This document shows, piece after piece, positions 8,247-16,808 of a stretch of DNA of 64,000 nucleotides. This DNA is from Heliomarina baculiformis. Its GTDB lineage: Bacteria; Pseudomonadota; Alphaproteobacteria; Rhodobacterales; Rhodobacteraceae. Within the stretch, counting starts at the first letter, position 1. Every line of letters starts with the position of its first letter. The stretch spans positions 124,001-188,000 of the forward strand of contig NZ_JAIMIC010000007.1 in NCBI RefSeq assembly GCF_019966545.1, read 5' to 3'. The notes below the pieces were generated by a model that was not told the DNA's origin, did not search any database, and was given only the letters and a program-made list of their open reading frames with translations. The translations under genes were made by a program, and so were the position numbers.

Positions 8247-9089
8247 CTAGCGGCCCGGGATATGATCGCGCGCCGGTGCTGGTTCCCAGTTTTCGATGAT
8301 GTCCACCGCTTCGTCGGCGCTTTCCACGAACTGGAAAAGATCGAGATCGGCATCGGATATAGTGCCCGCGTCAGCCAGTGCCTGCCAGTTGATGATTTTC
8401 TCCCAGAATTCCCGGCCGAACAGCAGGAACGGCACCCGCTTCATGCGGCCCGTCTGGATCAGCGTCAGCGCCTCGAACATTTCGTCGAGCGTGCCGAACC
8501 CGCCGGGGAAAACGCAGACCGCTTCGGCTCGCATCAGGAAATGCATCTTGCGGATCGCGAAATAGTGGAAGTTAAAGCAAAGGTCCGGCGTGACATATTC
8601 GTTGGGCGCCTGCTCATGCGGGAGAACGATGTTCAGACCGATCGATTTTCCGCCAGCCTCGGCCGCGCCCTGATTGCCCGCCTTCATAACACCCGGCCCG
8701 CCACCTGTGGCGATTACGCAGGTATGCCCGCCTGAAGCCAGCGATTTTTCCGTCATCTTCTGGGCGAAAAGACGCGCCTCTTCATAGAAACGCGACAGAT
8801 CGGCAAGCGTCTCGGTTCGCGCGGAGGACTTTTCAGCAGGCTCGGGAATGCGCGCCCCGCCGAAAAGAACAACCGTGGATTCAATCCCGTTTTCGTCCAG
8901 CAGCATCTGCGGCTTCAACAGCTCAAGTTGCAACCGAACCGGCCTCAACTCGTCCCGGCACAGAAAGTCGTCATCCGCAAAGGCCAGCCGATAGGCAGGT
9001 GCGCGGGTCTGGGGCGTATCGGGCACCTCGCGCGCGGTCCTTCGGTCGATCTGCGCATCGCGAAAGGGGCTGCGGTGTTCGTCGTTCAT
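8247..9089 (-). CDS. LOG-family (TIGR00730-like) Rossmann-fold protein
   Basis: 280 residues from ATG 9089. The diagnostic motifs are GGGPGVMKAGNQGA and PGGFGTLDEMFEALTLIQ, matching the PGGxGTxxE signature of lysine-decarboxylase-like 'LOG' proteins. Members with these motifs are phosphoribohydrolases acting on AMP or cytokinin nucleotides; this protein has an N-terminal extension of about 60 residues as in the larger bacterial subgroup. The exact substrate is not predictable. A TTG start 9 bases upstream is possible, but ATG has the better-spaced AAGGA. Divergent from the dehydratase gene. Confidence 0.85.
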   Translation of the reverse strand: MNDEHRSPFRDAQIDRRTAREVPDTPQTRAPAYRLAFADDDFLCRDELRPVRLQLELLKPQMLLDENGIESTVVLFGGARIPEPAEKSSARTETLADLSRFYEEARLFAQKMTEKSLASGGHTCVIATGGGPGVMKAGNQGAAEAGGKSIGLNIVLPHEQAPNEYVTPDLCFNFHYFAIRKMHFLMRAEAVCVFPGGFGTLDEMFEALTLIQTGRMKRVPFLLFGREFWEKIINWQALADAGTISDADLDLFQFVESADEAVDIIENWEPAPARDHIPGR

Positions 9090-9165
9090 GCCGGTCAATT
9101 CCTTGGTTGCGCCTGTATTTCAGCCCTATAGGGTTCGCCGCAACAAGACCAGAGAGAGGCCGCCG

Positions 9166-10092
9166 ATGACCGATTGGAAAACAGAAATATCTGCCGCCGC
9201 CGCGCGGATCGAAGACCATGTCATCAGGACCCCGGTTGCAACGCTTGACGGCTTTGGCCTGCCGTATCCGATCGACGTCAAGCTAGAGCAGATGCAGCAT
9301 ACCGGCACGTTCAAGGCGCGGGGCGCTTTCAATACGCTGCTCTCGATGGACGTGCCGACCGCCGGCGTCGTCGCGGCGAGCGGCGGCAATCACGGGGCAG
9401 CGGCAGCCTATGCGGCCAAGTCGCTGGGCCACCCTGCCCATATTTTCGTGCCGGAAATGGCCGGCCCGTCGAAAATCAACCTGATCAGGGCGACCGGCGC
9501 AGAACTAAGCGTGGTTCCCGGCGAATATGCCAATGCTCTGGATCTTGCGCGCGAACACGAGGCGAAGACCGGCGCGATGCAGATTCACGCCTATGACGCC
9601 CCCGCCACCGTTGCCGGGCAAGGCACATGCATGCGCGAGTGGGAAGAACAGGGATTACAGGCCGATACGATCCTGATCGCCGTGGGCGGCGGCGGACTGA
9701 TTGCCGGAGCGATGGGATGGCTTCAGGGGGCACGCAAGGTTGTGGCCGTCGAACCTTCGACCTCTTGCGCTTTGAACGCCGCGCTGGCGGCGGGGGAGCC
9801 GGTAGATGTCGAGGTATCGGGCGTGGCAGCGAATGCCCTTGGGGCGCGTCGCATAGGGTCGATCTGTTTCGATCTTGCCCGTTCGACCGGTGTGCAGTCG
9901 GTTCTGGTCGAGGACGAAGCTATCACCGACGCCCAGCAGGCCCTTTGGCACGAAGCGCGGCAACTGGTCGAACCCGCCGGCGCCACGGCGCTCGCCGCCC
10001 TCATGAGTGGCGCCTACACCCCGGAACCCGGCGAACGCGTTGCCGTATTGATCTGCGGCGCCAATATCGCGCCCGATCCATTTGCGGGATGA
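9166..10092 (+). CDS. threonine/serine dehydratase, catabolic type
   Basis: 308 residues, a fold-type II PLP enzyme expected to deaminate threonine or serine to the 2-oxo acid. The PLP lysine is K50 in TGTFKARGAFN; the phosphate-binding loops are ASGGNHGAA and VGGGGLIAG. There is no C-terminal ACT domain, so this is not the isoleucine-regulated biosynthetic IlvA type. ATG 9166 is preceded by GAGAGAGG. Related enzymes include serine racemase and hydroxyaspartate dehydratase, and sequence alone does not separate these. It is read in the same direction as dapD, 71 bp upstream of it. Confidence 0.88.
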   Translation: MTDWKTEISAAAARIEDHVIRTPVATLDGFGLPYPIDVKLEQMQHTGTFKARGAFNTLLSMDVPTAGVVAASGGNHGAAAAYAAKSLGHPAHIFVPEMAGPSKINLIRATGAELSVVPGEYANALDLAREHEAKTGAMQIHAYDAPATVAGQGTCMREWEEQGLQADTILIAVGGGGLIAGAMGWLQGARKVVAVEPSTSCALNAALAAGEPVDVEVSGVAANALGARRIGSICFDLARSTGVQSVLVEDEAITDAQQALWHEARQLVEPAGATALAALMSGAYTPEPGERVAVLICGANIAPDPFAG

Positions 10093-10163
10093 TCCCATCT
10101 GAGATTGTCTGAAACCGGTACGCCCGCTATAGGGCACCAAATCCACTGTTTAGGAAAAACCCG

Positions 10164-10991
10164 ATGTCCAACGCCCAGCTTGAAACCGCCATCGAATCCG
10201 CGTGGGAAAACCGCGACCAGATCACCTCTGCCACCACCGGCGAAACAAGGGACGCGATCGAGGAAACGCTGAACGCGCTGGACTCGGGCAAGCTGCGCGT
10301 CGCAGAACGTCATGACAATGGCGACTGGCACGTGAACCAGTGGGCGAAGAAAGCCGTTCTGCTGGGCTTTCGCATCAAGGACATGGAACTGCAGGACGGT
10401 GGCCCACAGGGCGGCGGCTGGTGGGACAAGGTCGACAGCAAGTTCAAAGGCTGGGGCGACAACCAGTGGAAAGCCGCAGGTTTCCGCGCCGTTCCGAACT
10501 GCGTCGTACGCAAATCGGCCTATATCGCCCCCGGCGTCGTTCTTATGCCATCCTTTGTGAACCTCGGCGCTTACGTCGATGAAGGCACCATGGTCGATAC
10601 ATGGGCCACCGTTGGGTCCTGCGCGCAGATCGGCAAGGGCGTACACCTGTCGGGCGGTGTCGGTATCGGCGGCGTGCTTGAGCCGATGCAGGCCGGGCCG
10701 ACCATCATTGAAGACAACTGCTTTATCGGTGCGCGCTCCGAAGTAGTCGAAGGCGTGATCGTCCGCGAAGGTTCGGTGCTTGGCATGGGGGTCTTCCTTG
10801 GCCAGTCCACCAAGATCGTCGACCGTGAAACCGGCGACGTATTCTATGGCGAAGTTCCGCCGTACTCTGTTGTCGTGGCCGGCACCATGCCGTCGAAGAA
10901 CAACGTCAATCTCTATTGCGCGGTGATCGTCAAGCGTGTCGACGAAAAGACACGCTCCAAGACCGGTATCAACGAGCTTCTGCGCGACTGA
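10164..10991 (+). CDS. dapD: 2,3,4,5-tetrahydropyridine-2,6-dicarboxylate N-succinyltransferase
   Basis: Succinylates tetrahydrodipicolinate in the succinylase branch of lysine/diaminopimelate synthesis. 275 residues. An N-terminal helical domain (to about residue 100) is followed by left-handed beta-helix hexapeptide repeats, visible as runs such as [19 protein letters not shown] and [15 protein letters not shown]. The C-terminal [10 protein letters not shown] is characteristic. dapE, the desuccinylase of the same branch, lies 4 kb downstream. A strong hairpin follows the stop codon. Confidence 0.96.
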   Translation: MSNAQLETAIESAWENRDQITSATTGETRDAIEETLNALDSGKLRVAERHDNGDWHVNQWAKKAVLLGFRIKDMELQDGGPQGGGWWDKVDSKFKGWGDNQWKAAGFRAVPNCVVRKSAYIAPGVVLMPSFVNLGAYVDEGTMVDTWATVGSCAQIGKGVHLSGGVGIGGVLEPMQAGPTIIEDNCFIGARSEVVEGVIVREGSVLGMGVFLGQSTKIVDRETGDVFYGEVPPYSVVVAGTMPSKNNVNLYCAVIVKRVDEKTRSKTGINELLRD

Positions 10992-10998
10992 TGCAAAA

Positions 10999-11024
10999 CG
11001 CCCGCCTCCTTGCGGAGGCGGGCG
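10999..11024. terminator. strong hairpin between dapD and a convergent Hint gene
   Basis: Perfect 11-bp stem CGCCCGCCTCC / GGAGGCGGGCG with a TTGC loop. Read on the minus strand it is followed by TTTT, so it fits a terminator for the Hint-domain gene; on the plus strand it has no T-run but could protect or end the dapD transcript. Confidence 0.75.
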
Positions 11025-11048
11025 CTATTCAGAACGGACAGTCCGATC

Positions 11049-12617
11049 TCAGGCGTCGAGCAGCGCGCGGCTTTCGTAACTTTTCAGAGAACGACGGGCG
11101 GCACGGCCATATCCCGCCCCCGCTTCATCCGAGATTTCCGGCATCAGGCGCAGGATCTCTTCCCGGGTTTCCGCGTCGAAGCTGTCCATCGTTTCGCGGC
11201 CGGGATGATAACTTTCGCTTTCCAGCCCGTTGCCGCGAATGATCTGGTGCTTGTCAAACAACAGGTGAACATAGGTGACCGGCTTGCCCGCCGTCCCCAT
11301 CCGGATCGAAACGTCGTTCACCAGATCCTTGGCCTTGACCAGAATCTCATCCTCTCCGAACAAAAGCTGCGCGCGGCCGGATTTGATCAGCACGCGGTGG
11401 TTCTGCGACATCTCGACTTCGTCATGATCGCCCAACGCTCCGGCACAAAAGACGACCGGTACGTCGCGGCCCGTACCGAAACGGGTCGACCGACCGGCCC
11501 AGCGCACGGGCTGAGGTCCGTCGTCGCGGGTCATCACCAGATCGCCGACGCGCAAATCCTCGACCGGAACCTGACCGTCCGGCGTGTCGATTAATGTTCC
11601 CTGTACCAGACAAGGCACCGTGGTCATCTCGACAAAAGCTGTATCGGTATTCCCGCTGCCGTCCTGCACCTGGTAGGTAAAGGTATTGGTTTCCGAGTCC
11701 TCATCCGTGAAGATCGTGACGGTCCCGTCGGCATTGAGCTGAATCTGCTCGCCGCTCGGCAGGGTGACGATATCCCCAGCAACAACCGGCTGGTTGTTGA
11801 TATGCGTGATAATCAGCTTACCGTCGGCGCTGGTCTGGTCATTCGCCAACAGATCGAAGGTTTCGCTTTCGCCGTTCACCTCGATCGTATCGTCGCCCGC
11901 GACCAGCGCGGTCTGGATCGAATCCCCGGCGATCAGCAGGTTACTGTCATATTTCGCATCACCACCATCGGCGATGGCAATCTTGATCGTATTCACCTCA
12001 CCCGGCGTGACCGGCGCCTTAAGCGTCAGCGTAACGGTGAATCCGTCCATCTCGGTATTGTAGGAATCATCCTTGTCCGAGTTGTCGATATAGAGGTTTT
12101 CGTTACTATCATCGTTGATATTGTTGATGGTGATGTCGCCATTGCCAACGGTCAGTTCCGCCTGCACGCCGTTGACCCAGATGCCCATGGCATCGTTGAA
12201 CCCCGTCCCGACATATTCGAGATATTCTTCGGAAGAAAACACCACCTGCATGGTCAGTGTTTCACCCGCAGGCACGAAACTCGCCTCGAATACGGCGGCG
12301 TCATAGGTTTTGACACCCGACACATCGTTCAGGTCGCTGTCGCCCGCGGTCTTGTTTTCAGTCGTGGTCCGGTCCGACGTATTCACGTCACCTTTGCTGT
12401 TAGTGATATCCGTGGCCTTACCGGTTGACAGGATGACACCCGTATCCGAAGGCGTCAGTTCCGCTGCAACGGTATCACCATTCGAATAGATCCCCGAGGC
12501 ATGCGTAGCGCCGGTGTAGTTGGCGGATAGAATATTGATCCCCGAGCCGAACATGGCATCGGCCATGTCCATCGCTGACGCAGATGTATCGATGGGAAGT
12601 TCGGAAGCCTTTGCCAT
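11049..12617 (-). CDS. Hint-domain exoprotein with choice-of-anchor L-like domain
   Basis: 522 residues, acidic. The N-terminal 240 residues resemble the choice-of-anchor L domain (FSSEEYLEYVG, NDAMGIWVNG), followed by an Ig/cadherin-like segment (about 241-333; DLLANDQT, FTYQVQDGSGNTD). The C-terminal part is a Hedgehog/intein (Hint) domain: nucleophile C336 in VPCLVQGTLIDTP, the VEDLRVGDLV block, and H407 in SQNHRVLIKSG. Both are present, so self-splicing or self-cleavage chemistry is plausible. There is no classical signal peptide; such proteins in Rhodobacterales are likely exported by type I systems, which I infer rather than see. The natural function of these Hint proteins is unknown. 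Confidence 0.82.
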   Translation of the reverse strand: MAKASELPIDTSASAMDMADAMFGSGINILSANYTGATHASGIYSNGDTVAAELTPSDTGVILSTGKATDITNSKGDVNTSDRTTTENKTAGDSDLNDVSGVKTYDAAVFEASFVPAGETLTMQVVFSSEEYLEYVGTGFNDAMGIWVNGVQAELTVGNGDITINNINDDSNENLYIDNSDKDDSYNTEMDGFTVTLTLKAPVTPGEVNTIKIAIADGGDAKYDSNLLIAGDSIQTALVAGDDTIEVNGESETFDLLANDQTSADGKLIITHINNQPVVAGDIVTLPSGEQIQLNADGTVTIFTDEDSETNTFTYQVQDGSGNTDTAFVEMTTVPCLVQGTLIDTPDGQVPVEDLRVGDLVMTRDDGPQPVRWAGRSTRFGTGRDVPVVFCAGALGDHDEVEMSQNHRVLIKSGRAQLLFGEDEILVKAKDLVNDVSIRMGTAGKPVTYVHLLFDKHQIIRGNGLESESYHPGRETMDSFDAETREEILRLMPEISDEAGAGYGRAARRSLKSYESRALLDA

Positions 12618-12791
12618 TAACTATACCTCATTTCTGATCCGTCCCGCCTTACACCGCAGGTTGATCATGTGGAACTACGAGACGATTCCGGCATGATTAT
12701 GTAAATTTAGCGGAATTTGCTTAACCGGGCCTAACATATAGTAAACGTCAGCCTATTGACCGCTTCTGGACCAAGGGGATAAGGCGGGCGC

Positions 12792-13142
12792 ATGAGCGAT
12801 TCACCCAAAAAAAAGTCGAGACAGAGCGTCTATACGCTTTTGGTGCAAATTGGCCGCAAGGCCGGTGACGGCCTGCCCGAAGGCTCGACCGGCGCCGCGC
12901 TCATATGTTTTGCCTCCGGCATCGACGAAGCCGAAGCAGTGCGCGAAACTGTCGCGATTCTAAAGCAGGCCGATACCGCACCCCTCGATGTGACGGGGTA
13001 TGGAACGCTTGCCGAACGCGAGGCCGCCGGTCACGAAATCGACGACGAAGAACGCGCGCTCATGCAACGTGCATTGGACGAAAACTCTGTCATCATCGCT
13101 CAGATGACACCCTTTTTTGGCGAAGAAAACGCCAAGGATTAA
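12792..13142 (+). CDS. conserved-type hypothetical protein (about 116 aa)
   Basis: 116 residues, acidic and lacking signal peptide or membrane segments. Visible elements: a basic start (SPKKKSRQS), a YTLLVQIGRKAGDGLPEGSTGAAL-type core split by a glycine-rich turn, and a helical C-terminus ending PFFGEENAKD. I recognise no domain. Good ribosome-binding region (AAGGGGATAAGG) before ATG 12792. Divergent from the Hint-domain gene, sharing a 174-bp intergenic region with it. Function not assigned. Confidence 0.65.
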   Translation: MSDSPKKKSRQSVYTLLVQIGRKAGDGLPEGSTGAALICFASGIDEAEAVRETVAILKQADTAPLDVTGYGTLAEREAAGHEIDDEERALMQRALDENSVIIAQMTPFFGEENAKD

Positions 13143-13251
13143 CCGTAAGCGCGTATTAGGAAATATCTTTCGATTTTTGTATAAAACCTTGGAACCTATT
13201 CTTGCTCTGCATCGTTGAGTGCCCAGAAAAGGGAACACAAGGACGCGCAAG

Positions 13252-13503
13252 ATGGAAGGTATCGGATGGTTCGCGGCGATTATAGTCGGCGCACTTGCTG
13301 GCTGGATCGCTGAAAAGATCATGAAGGCCGATCATGGCCTGCTCACCAACATCATTCTCGGGATCGTCGGGGCGCTTGTTCTGAACTTTATCCTTGTCGC
13401 TGTGGTCGGTGGCACATTGGGTGGTTGGATCGGCCAGCTTGTCATCGGCGTGATCGGAGCGTGTCTGTTGATCGGAGGATATCGGGCCATCAAACGCGCC
13501 TGA
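13252..13503 (+). CDS. GlsB/YeaQ/YmgE-family small stress-associated membrane protein
   Basis: 83 residues with three hydrophobic helices and glycine-rich turns: GWFAAIIVGALAGWIAEKIM, then HGLLTNIILGIVGALV, then GGWIGQLVIGVIGACLLIG. This is the transglycosylase-associated/GlsB pattern; members are inner-membrane proteins often induced by stress, biochemical role unclear. I start at ATG 13252, since the family begins with a short segment before the first helix; an in-frame upstream ATG would add 11 basic residues. Followed by a terminator hairpin. Confidence 0.85.
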   Translation: MEGIGWFAAIIVGALAGWIAEKIMKADHGLLTNIILGIVGALVLNFILVAVVGGTLGGWIGQLVIGVIGACLLIGGYRAIKRA

Positions 13504-13560
13504 TCAACTCAGAAATTTTGTAATAACCAGTATCTAGAGTAACGTTAGTTAGTCAGTATC

Positions 13561-13591
13561 GGGCGTCGCATTTATGCGGCGCCCATTTTAC
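13561..13591 (+). terminator. Rho-independent terminator after the GlsB-like gene
   Basis: Stem GGGCGTCGCA / TGCGGCGCCC (one wobble pair) with a TTTA loop at 13561-13584, then ATTTTACA. Confidence 0.7.
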
Positions 13592-13615
13592 ATTCGCAGG
13601 CCGCGCGATAGAGGC

Positions 13616-14677
13616 TCAGGCTGCGCGATAGGCAGCCAAAGTGATCGCGTCGAGCGATTTCAAAACCGGACGCGAAGACGGCGGATGCTCGGGCAATGTG
13701 CTCCGGTCAAACGTAGCCAAGGCGCTTGCGGCCAAATTCAGGGGCTTCCGGCGCAACCGACCGACATAAAGACTTTCGGCGATGGTTCCGGCAACATTCA
13801 GTGTTTCCTGCTGCGGCAGGATCGGTTGCGCATAAGAAACAAATCGCGGCAGCGCCGGTCTCTGAACTGCGGGCCCGCCCGCAAGGTGACCGGCCTGCAC
13901 CAGCACCGATTCATGTCCGAAAAGGTATTCGACCTCGGCCCCTGAAAGCACCAGCCTCTGCATCGGGGAAACATCGATATCCTGACCAAGCCCGAAGTAG
14001 GGCGCACAAAGCCTGATCGGTGCAAAACTGCCCCGAGCAGGCATAATCCGCGTCAGGTTGTGAAGAACCGGCACGCTGTCGCCGGAACCGCTGATCACCA
14101 GATCACCGCGCTTGAGATCCTGCACGGGACGATACCCGTATGGCGTCGCAACAGGCGTATCTGCCATCAGCGTCGGCAGCGGCCCGACCGGCTCTATTTC
14201 GCTCGAAGCCGCCATGAAGATGACTTCCGGCGACAGATAGCGTCCCTCTCCACCCTGCATCAGCCGGTGCATATGCCAGAGCGGAATGGGGCTCGGGCTG
14301 TCAAACGGCACCACCGCCGTCTGGCCATGGTCGGGCTTTTCAAACGCAAGGCGTCCCTGACGCAGCGGTCCGTCCCAAGTATAAGTGAGACGCAGAATAT
14401 CGCCGCGCCCGATCTCGGGACAGTTGAAGACCTTGTGCAGAACCTCTCCACCCTGATCCAACGAAAAACTGATGGCGCCGCCGGGCAGGGCATGGATCGC
14501 AAGCTCGAACGGCCAGTCATCATCAGCGTCGAACAAAACCAGCGGGCGGGCATTGTTGGATTGGGGATAGCGGGTTTCGAATAGGATCGAGCCACGCGTC
14601 AGAAGGCTCTCGGCCTGTTCCAGCGCCTCGGGTGCGATCCAGTTTTCATCGCTTTCACAGATGGCAAACCAACTCAT
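13616..14677 (-). CDS. Hint-like protein with degenerate catalytic residues
   Basis: 353 residues from ATG 14677 (MSWFAICESDENW). The N-terminal half (to about 160) looks like a LamG/concanavalin-type sandwich seen in other Rhodobacterales Hint proteins. The C-terminal part aligns with the Hint domain of the protein encoded at 11049-12617: LMADTPVATPYGYRPVQDLKRGDLV against CLVQGTLIDTP..VGDLV, and DVSPMQRLVLSG against MSQNHRVLIKSG. At the position of the nucleophilic cysteine there is T169, and at that of the histidine there is Q240. So it keeps the fold but probably not the chemistry. Divergent from dapE. The frame is open 39 codons further upstream but lacks support there. Confidence 0.75.
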   Translation of the reverse strand: MSWFAICESDENWIAPEALEQAESLLTRGSILFETRYPQSNNARPLVLFDADDDWPFELAIHALPGGAISFSLDQGGEVLHKVFNCPEIGRGDILRLTYTWDGPLRQGRLAFEKPDHGQTAVVPFDSPSPIPLWHMHRLMQGGEGRYLSPEVIFMAASSEIEPVGPLPTLMADTPVATPYGYRPVQDLKRGDLVISGSGDSVPVLHNLTRIMPARGSFAPIRLCAPYFGLGQDIDVSPMQRLVLSGAEVEYLFGHESVLVQAGHLAGGPAVQRPALPRFVSYAQPILPQQETLNVAGTIAESLYVGRLRRKPLNLAASALATFDRSTLPEHPPSSRPVLKSLDAITLAAYRAA

Positions 14678-15018
14678 TGAAAGCCTCCCCGCCATGCCGG
14701 GACACTTCTGAATTCTGTCGCGGTATAGATCATGATCTGCTCTTGTTTCTCGCCCGGTTGGACAGGACATCCCGGTAAACAAAAGCTTATTCACGAGCCT
14801 GAATCGCGAATATCATCTGTCTGGCGGCTTTTACCGCTTTCTGCTCGGGTGCCCCGCCTCTGGGGTCATTTGTTATCTTTCAGCATGTTAGCACCGTTCA
14901 GATGCATCTGTTAAGAAGTTTTCCACATCCGGGGCTTGGCTTTGCGATTATTTCGTCCCAACTGTCAGGCAAACGGGGCTTCCCACGCCCTCAAAATCAC
15001 GACCAAGGAAAACGTCTC
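14678..15018. other. 341-bp divergent intergenic region (Hint-like gene / dapE)
   Basis: No convincing gene. It must carry the outward promoters for both neighbours. The only defined element I can point to is the ribosome-binding site AAGGAAA before dapE ATG 15019. I see no clear terminator, riboswitch fold or repeat. Confidence 0.5.
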
Positions 15019-16164
15019 ATGTCCGATACCGACGCCGCCAAACTTACAGCCGATCTTATCCGGTGCCCCTCTGTTACGCCGGAAGATGGCGGTGCGCTGG
15101 ACGTGCTGGACTCTCTGCTAAGCGGTGCGGGCTTCACCTGCACACGGGTCAATCGGGGAGGGATCAACAACCTGTTCGCGCGATGGGGCGACAAGGGACA
15201 TGCCCGGACATTCGGCTTCAATGGGCATACCGACGTGGTGCCGGTCGGCGACGAATCCGCCTGGACGCACGCCCCTTTCGGCGCCGAGGAGCTTGACGGC
15301 ATCTTATATGGCCGGGGCGCGACGGACATGAAATCCGGCGTTGCCGCCTTTGCCGCGGCAGCCGTCGATTTCGTGCAGAATACGCCGCCCGAGGGTTCTG
15401 TGATCCTCGCGATCACCGGCGATGAGGAAGGCGATGCGCTTGATGGCACCACCGCCCTCCTCGACTACATGGATGAAGCCGGTGAAAAGATGAACGTCTG
15501 CCTTGTCGGCGAACCCACCTGCCCCGAAAACTTGGGCGATATGATCAAGATCGGCCGGCGCGGATCGATGAGCGTATGGTTCACAGTGCGCGGCGTGCAG
15601 GGCCACTCGGCCTATCCGCATCGCGCCAAGAACCCGTTGCCGGCAATCGCACGGCTGATGGACCGGCTCGCCAGCCATGAACTGGATAAGGGGACCGACC
15701 ATTTCGACCCTTCCACGCTTGCCATTGTCACCATCGATACCGGTAACCCAGCCACCAACGTGATCCCCGCCGAATGCAAGGGGACGGTAAATATCCGTTT
15801 CAATGACACCCATAGCGGTGAGAGCTTGAGCACCTGGCTTAGGGACGAGGCGGCGAAAGTCGCCACCGAATTCGACGTTGAAATCGCCGTGGAAATCAAA
15901 GTCTCCGGCGAGAGCTTTCTGACCCCGCCCGGCGATCTGTCCGAACTGGTTTCCGCTGCCGTTCAGGCTGAAACCGGCGTGACGCCTGTGCTGTCGACAA
16001 CAGGCGGCACCTCGGACGCGCGTTTCGTCAAGGATCACTGCCCCGTGGTGGAATTCGGACTGGTTGGTAAGACCATGCATCAGGTCGATGAAAACGTACC
16101 GGTCGAGCAGATTCATCAACTCAAGCGGATCTATTCCCGGATTCTGTCCGACTACTTCGCGTGA
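15019..16164 (+). CDS. dapE: succinyl-diaminopimelate desuccinylase
   Basis: M20-family zinc amidohydrolase releasing succinate from N-succinyl-LL-diaminopimelate. 381 residues. The dinuclear site is visible as H70 and D72 (FNGHTDVVP), D103 ([10 protein letters not shown]) and E136/E137 (TGDEEGD); a later ligand lies in MHQVDENVP near the C-terminus. The lid/dimerisation domain covers roughly residues 180-295, starting in [21 protein letters not shown]. Start chosen at ATG 15019 ([10 protein letters not shown]) by homology and its AAGGAAA; the upstream open frame is not protein-like. Followed 3 bases later by the DUF2064 gene. Confidence 0.95.
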   Translation: MSDTDAAKLTADLIRCPSVTPEDGGALDVLDSLLSGAGFTCTRVNRGGINNLFARWGDKGHARTFGFNGHTDVVPVGDESAWTHAPFGAEELDGILYGRGATDMKSGVAAFAAAAVDFVQNTPPEGSVILAITGDEEGDALDGTTALLDYMDEAGEKMNVCLVGEPTCPENLGDMIKIGRRGSMSVWFTVRGVQGHSAYPHRAKNPLPAIARLMDRLASHELDKGTDHFDPSTLAIVTIDTGNPATNVIPAECKGTVNIRFNDTHSGESLSTWLRDEAAKVATEFDVEIAVEIKVSGESFLTPPGDLSELVSAAVQAETGVTPVLSTTGGTSDARFVKDHCPVVEFGLVGKTMHQVDENVPVEQIHQLKRIYSRILSDYFA

Positions 16165-16167
16165 GCC

Positions 16168-16770
16168 ATGCGACCGGGGCGCACCCTGATCGTCATGCTG
16201 AAAGAACCGCGCCCCGGACGGGTAAAGACTCGTCTGGCAATCGAAATAGGCTCTATAAAGGCGAAATGGTGGTTCCGGCATCAGGTTGCTGACCTGCTCC
16301 GCCGTGTAGAGGACCCTCGGTGGGAGGTTGTTCTGGCTGTCAGCCCAGACCGCGAAGGGCTGGCGAGCCGGGTTTGGCCCGACCACTTCCCGCGCATTCC
16401 TCAGGGCGGTGGCGATCTCGGCCACCGAATGTCCCGCGCCATGATGCGATTTCCGCAAAACCGGGTCTGTGTCATCGGTGGCGACATCCCCGAAATCCGT
16501 CCGCGGCACATTTCGAATGCTTTCGCCTTGTTAGGCTCACATACAGCCGTATTCGGTCCGGCCATCGATGGCGGCTATTGGTTGGTGGGAATGCAGCGCG
16601 GATCACGCGCGCGACCTGACATGTTCAACTGCATCCGCTGGTCGTCGCCCCACGCGCTGTCCGACAGTATGTCCGCCCTGCCCGATCACCGGATCGCTTT
16701 TGCCGATACGTTGCGCGATGTCGACACGGCAAAGGATCTTGCAGCCACGCCTGCGCCACGTCGCTTTTGA
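16168..16770 (+). CDS. DUF2064 / TIGR04282-type glycosyltransferase-like protein
   Basis: 200 residues with a GT-A-like fold. Motifs: KEPRPGRVKTRL near the start (nucleotide-binding loop), a GGDIPEI segment in place of the usual metal-binding region, and PAIDGGYWLVGM, a hallmark of the family. Members are soluble enzymes related to nucleotidyltransferases with unknown substrates. It lies between dapE (3-base gap) and rnr in one direction, so cotranscription is likely, but no functional link to either is apparent. Confidence 0.82.
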   Translation: MRPGRTLIVMLKEPRPGRVKTRLAIEIGSIKAKWWFRHQVADLLRRVEDPRWEVVLAVSPDREGLASRVWPDHFPRIPQGGGDLGHRMSRAMMRFPQNRVCVIGGDIPEIRPRHISNAFALLGSHTAVFGPAIDGGYWLVGMQRGSRARPDMFNCIRWSSPHALSDSMSALPDHRIAFADTLRDVDTAKDLAATPAPRRF

Positions 16771-16808
16771 CGATGACGTTGTCCACTGCCCGTGATAAAC
16801 GCGAAATC

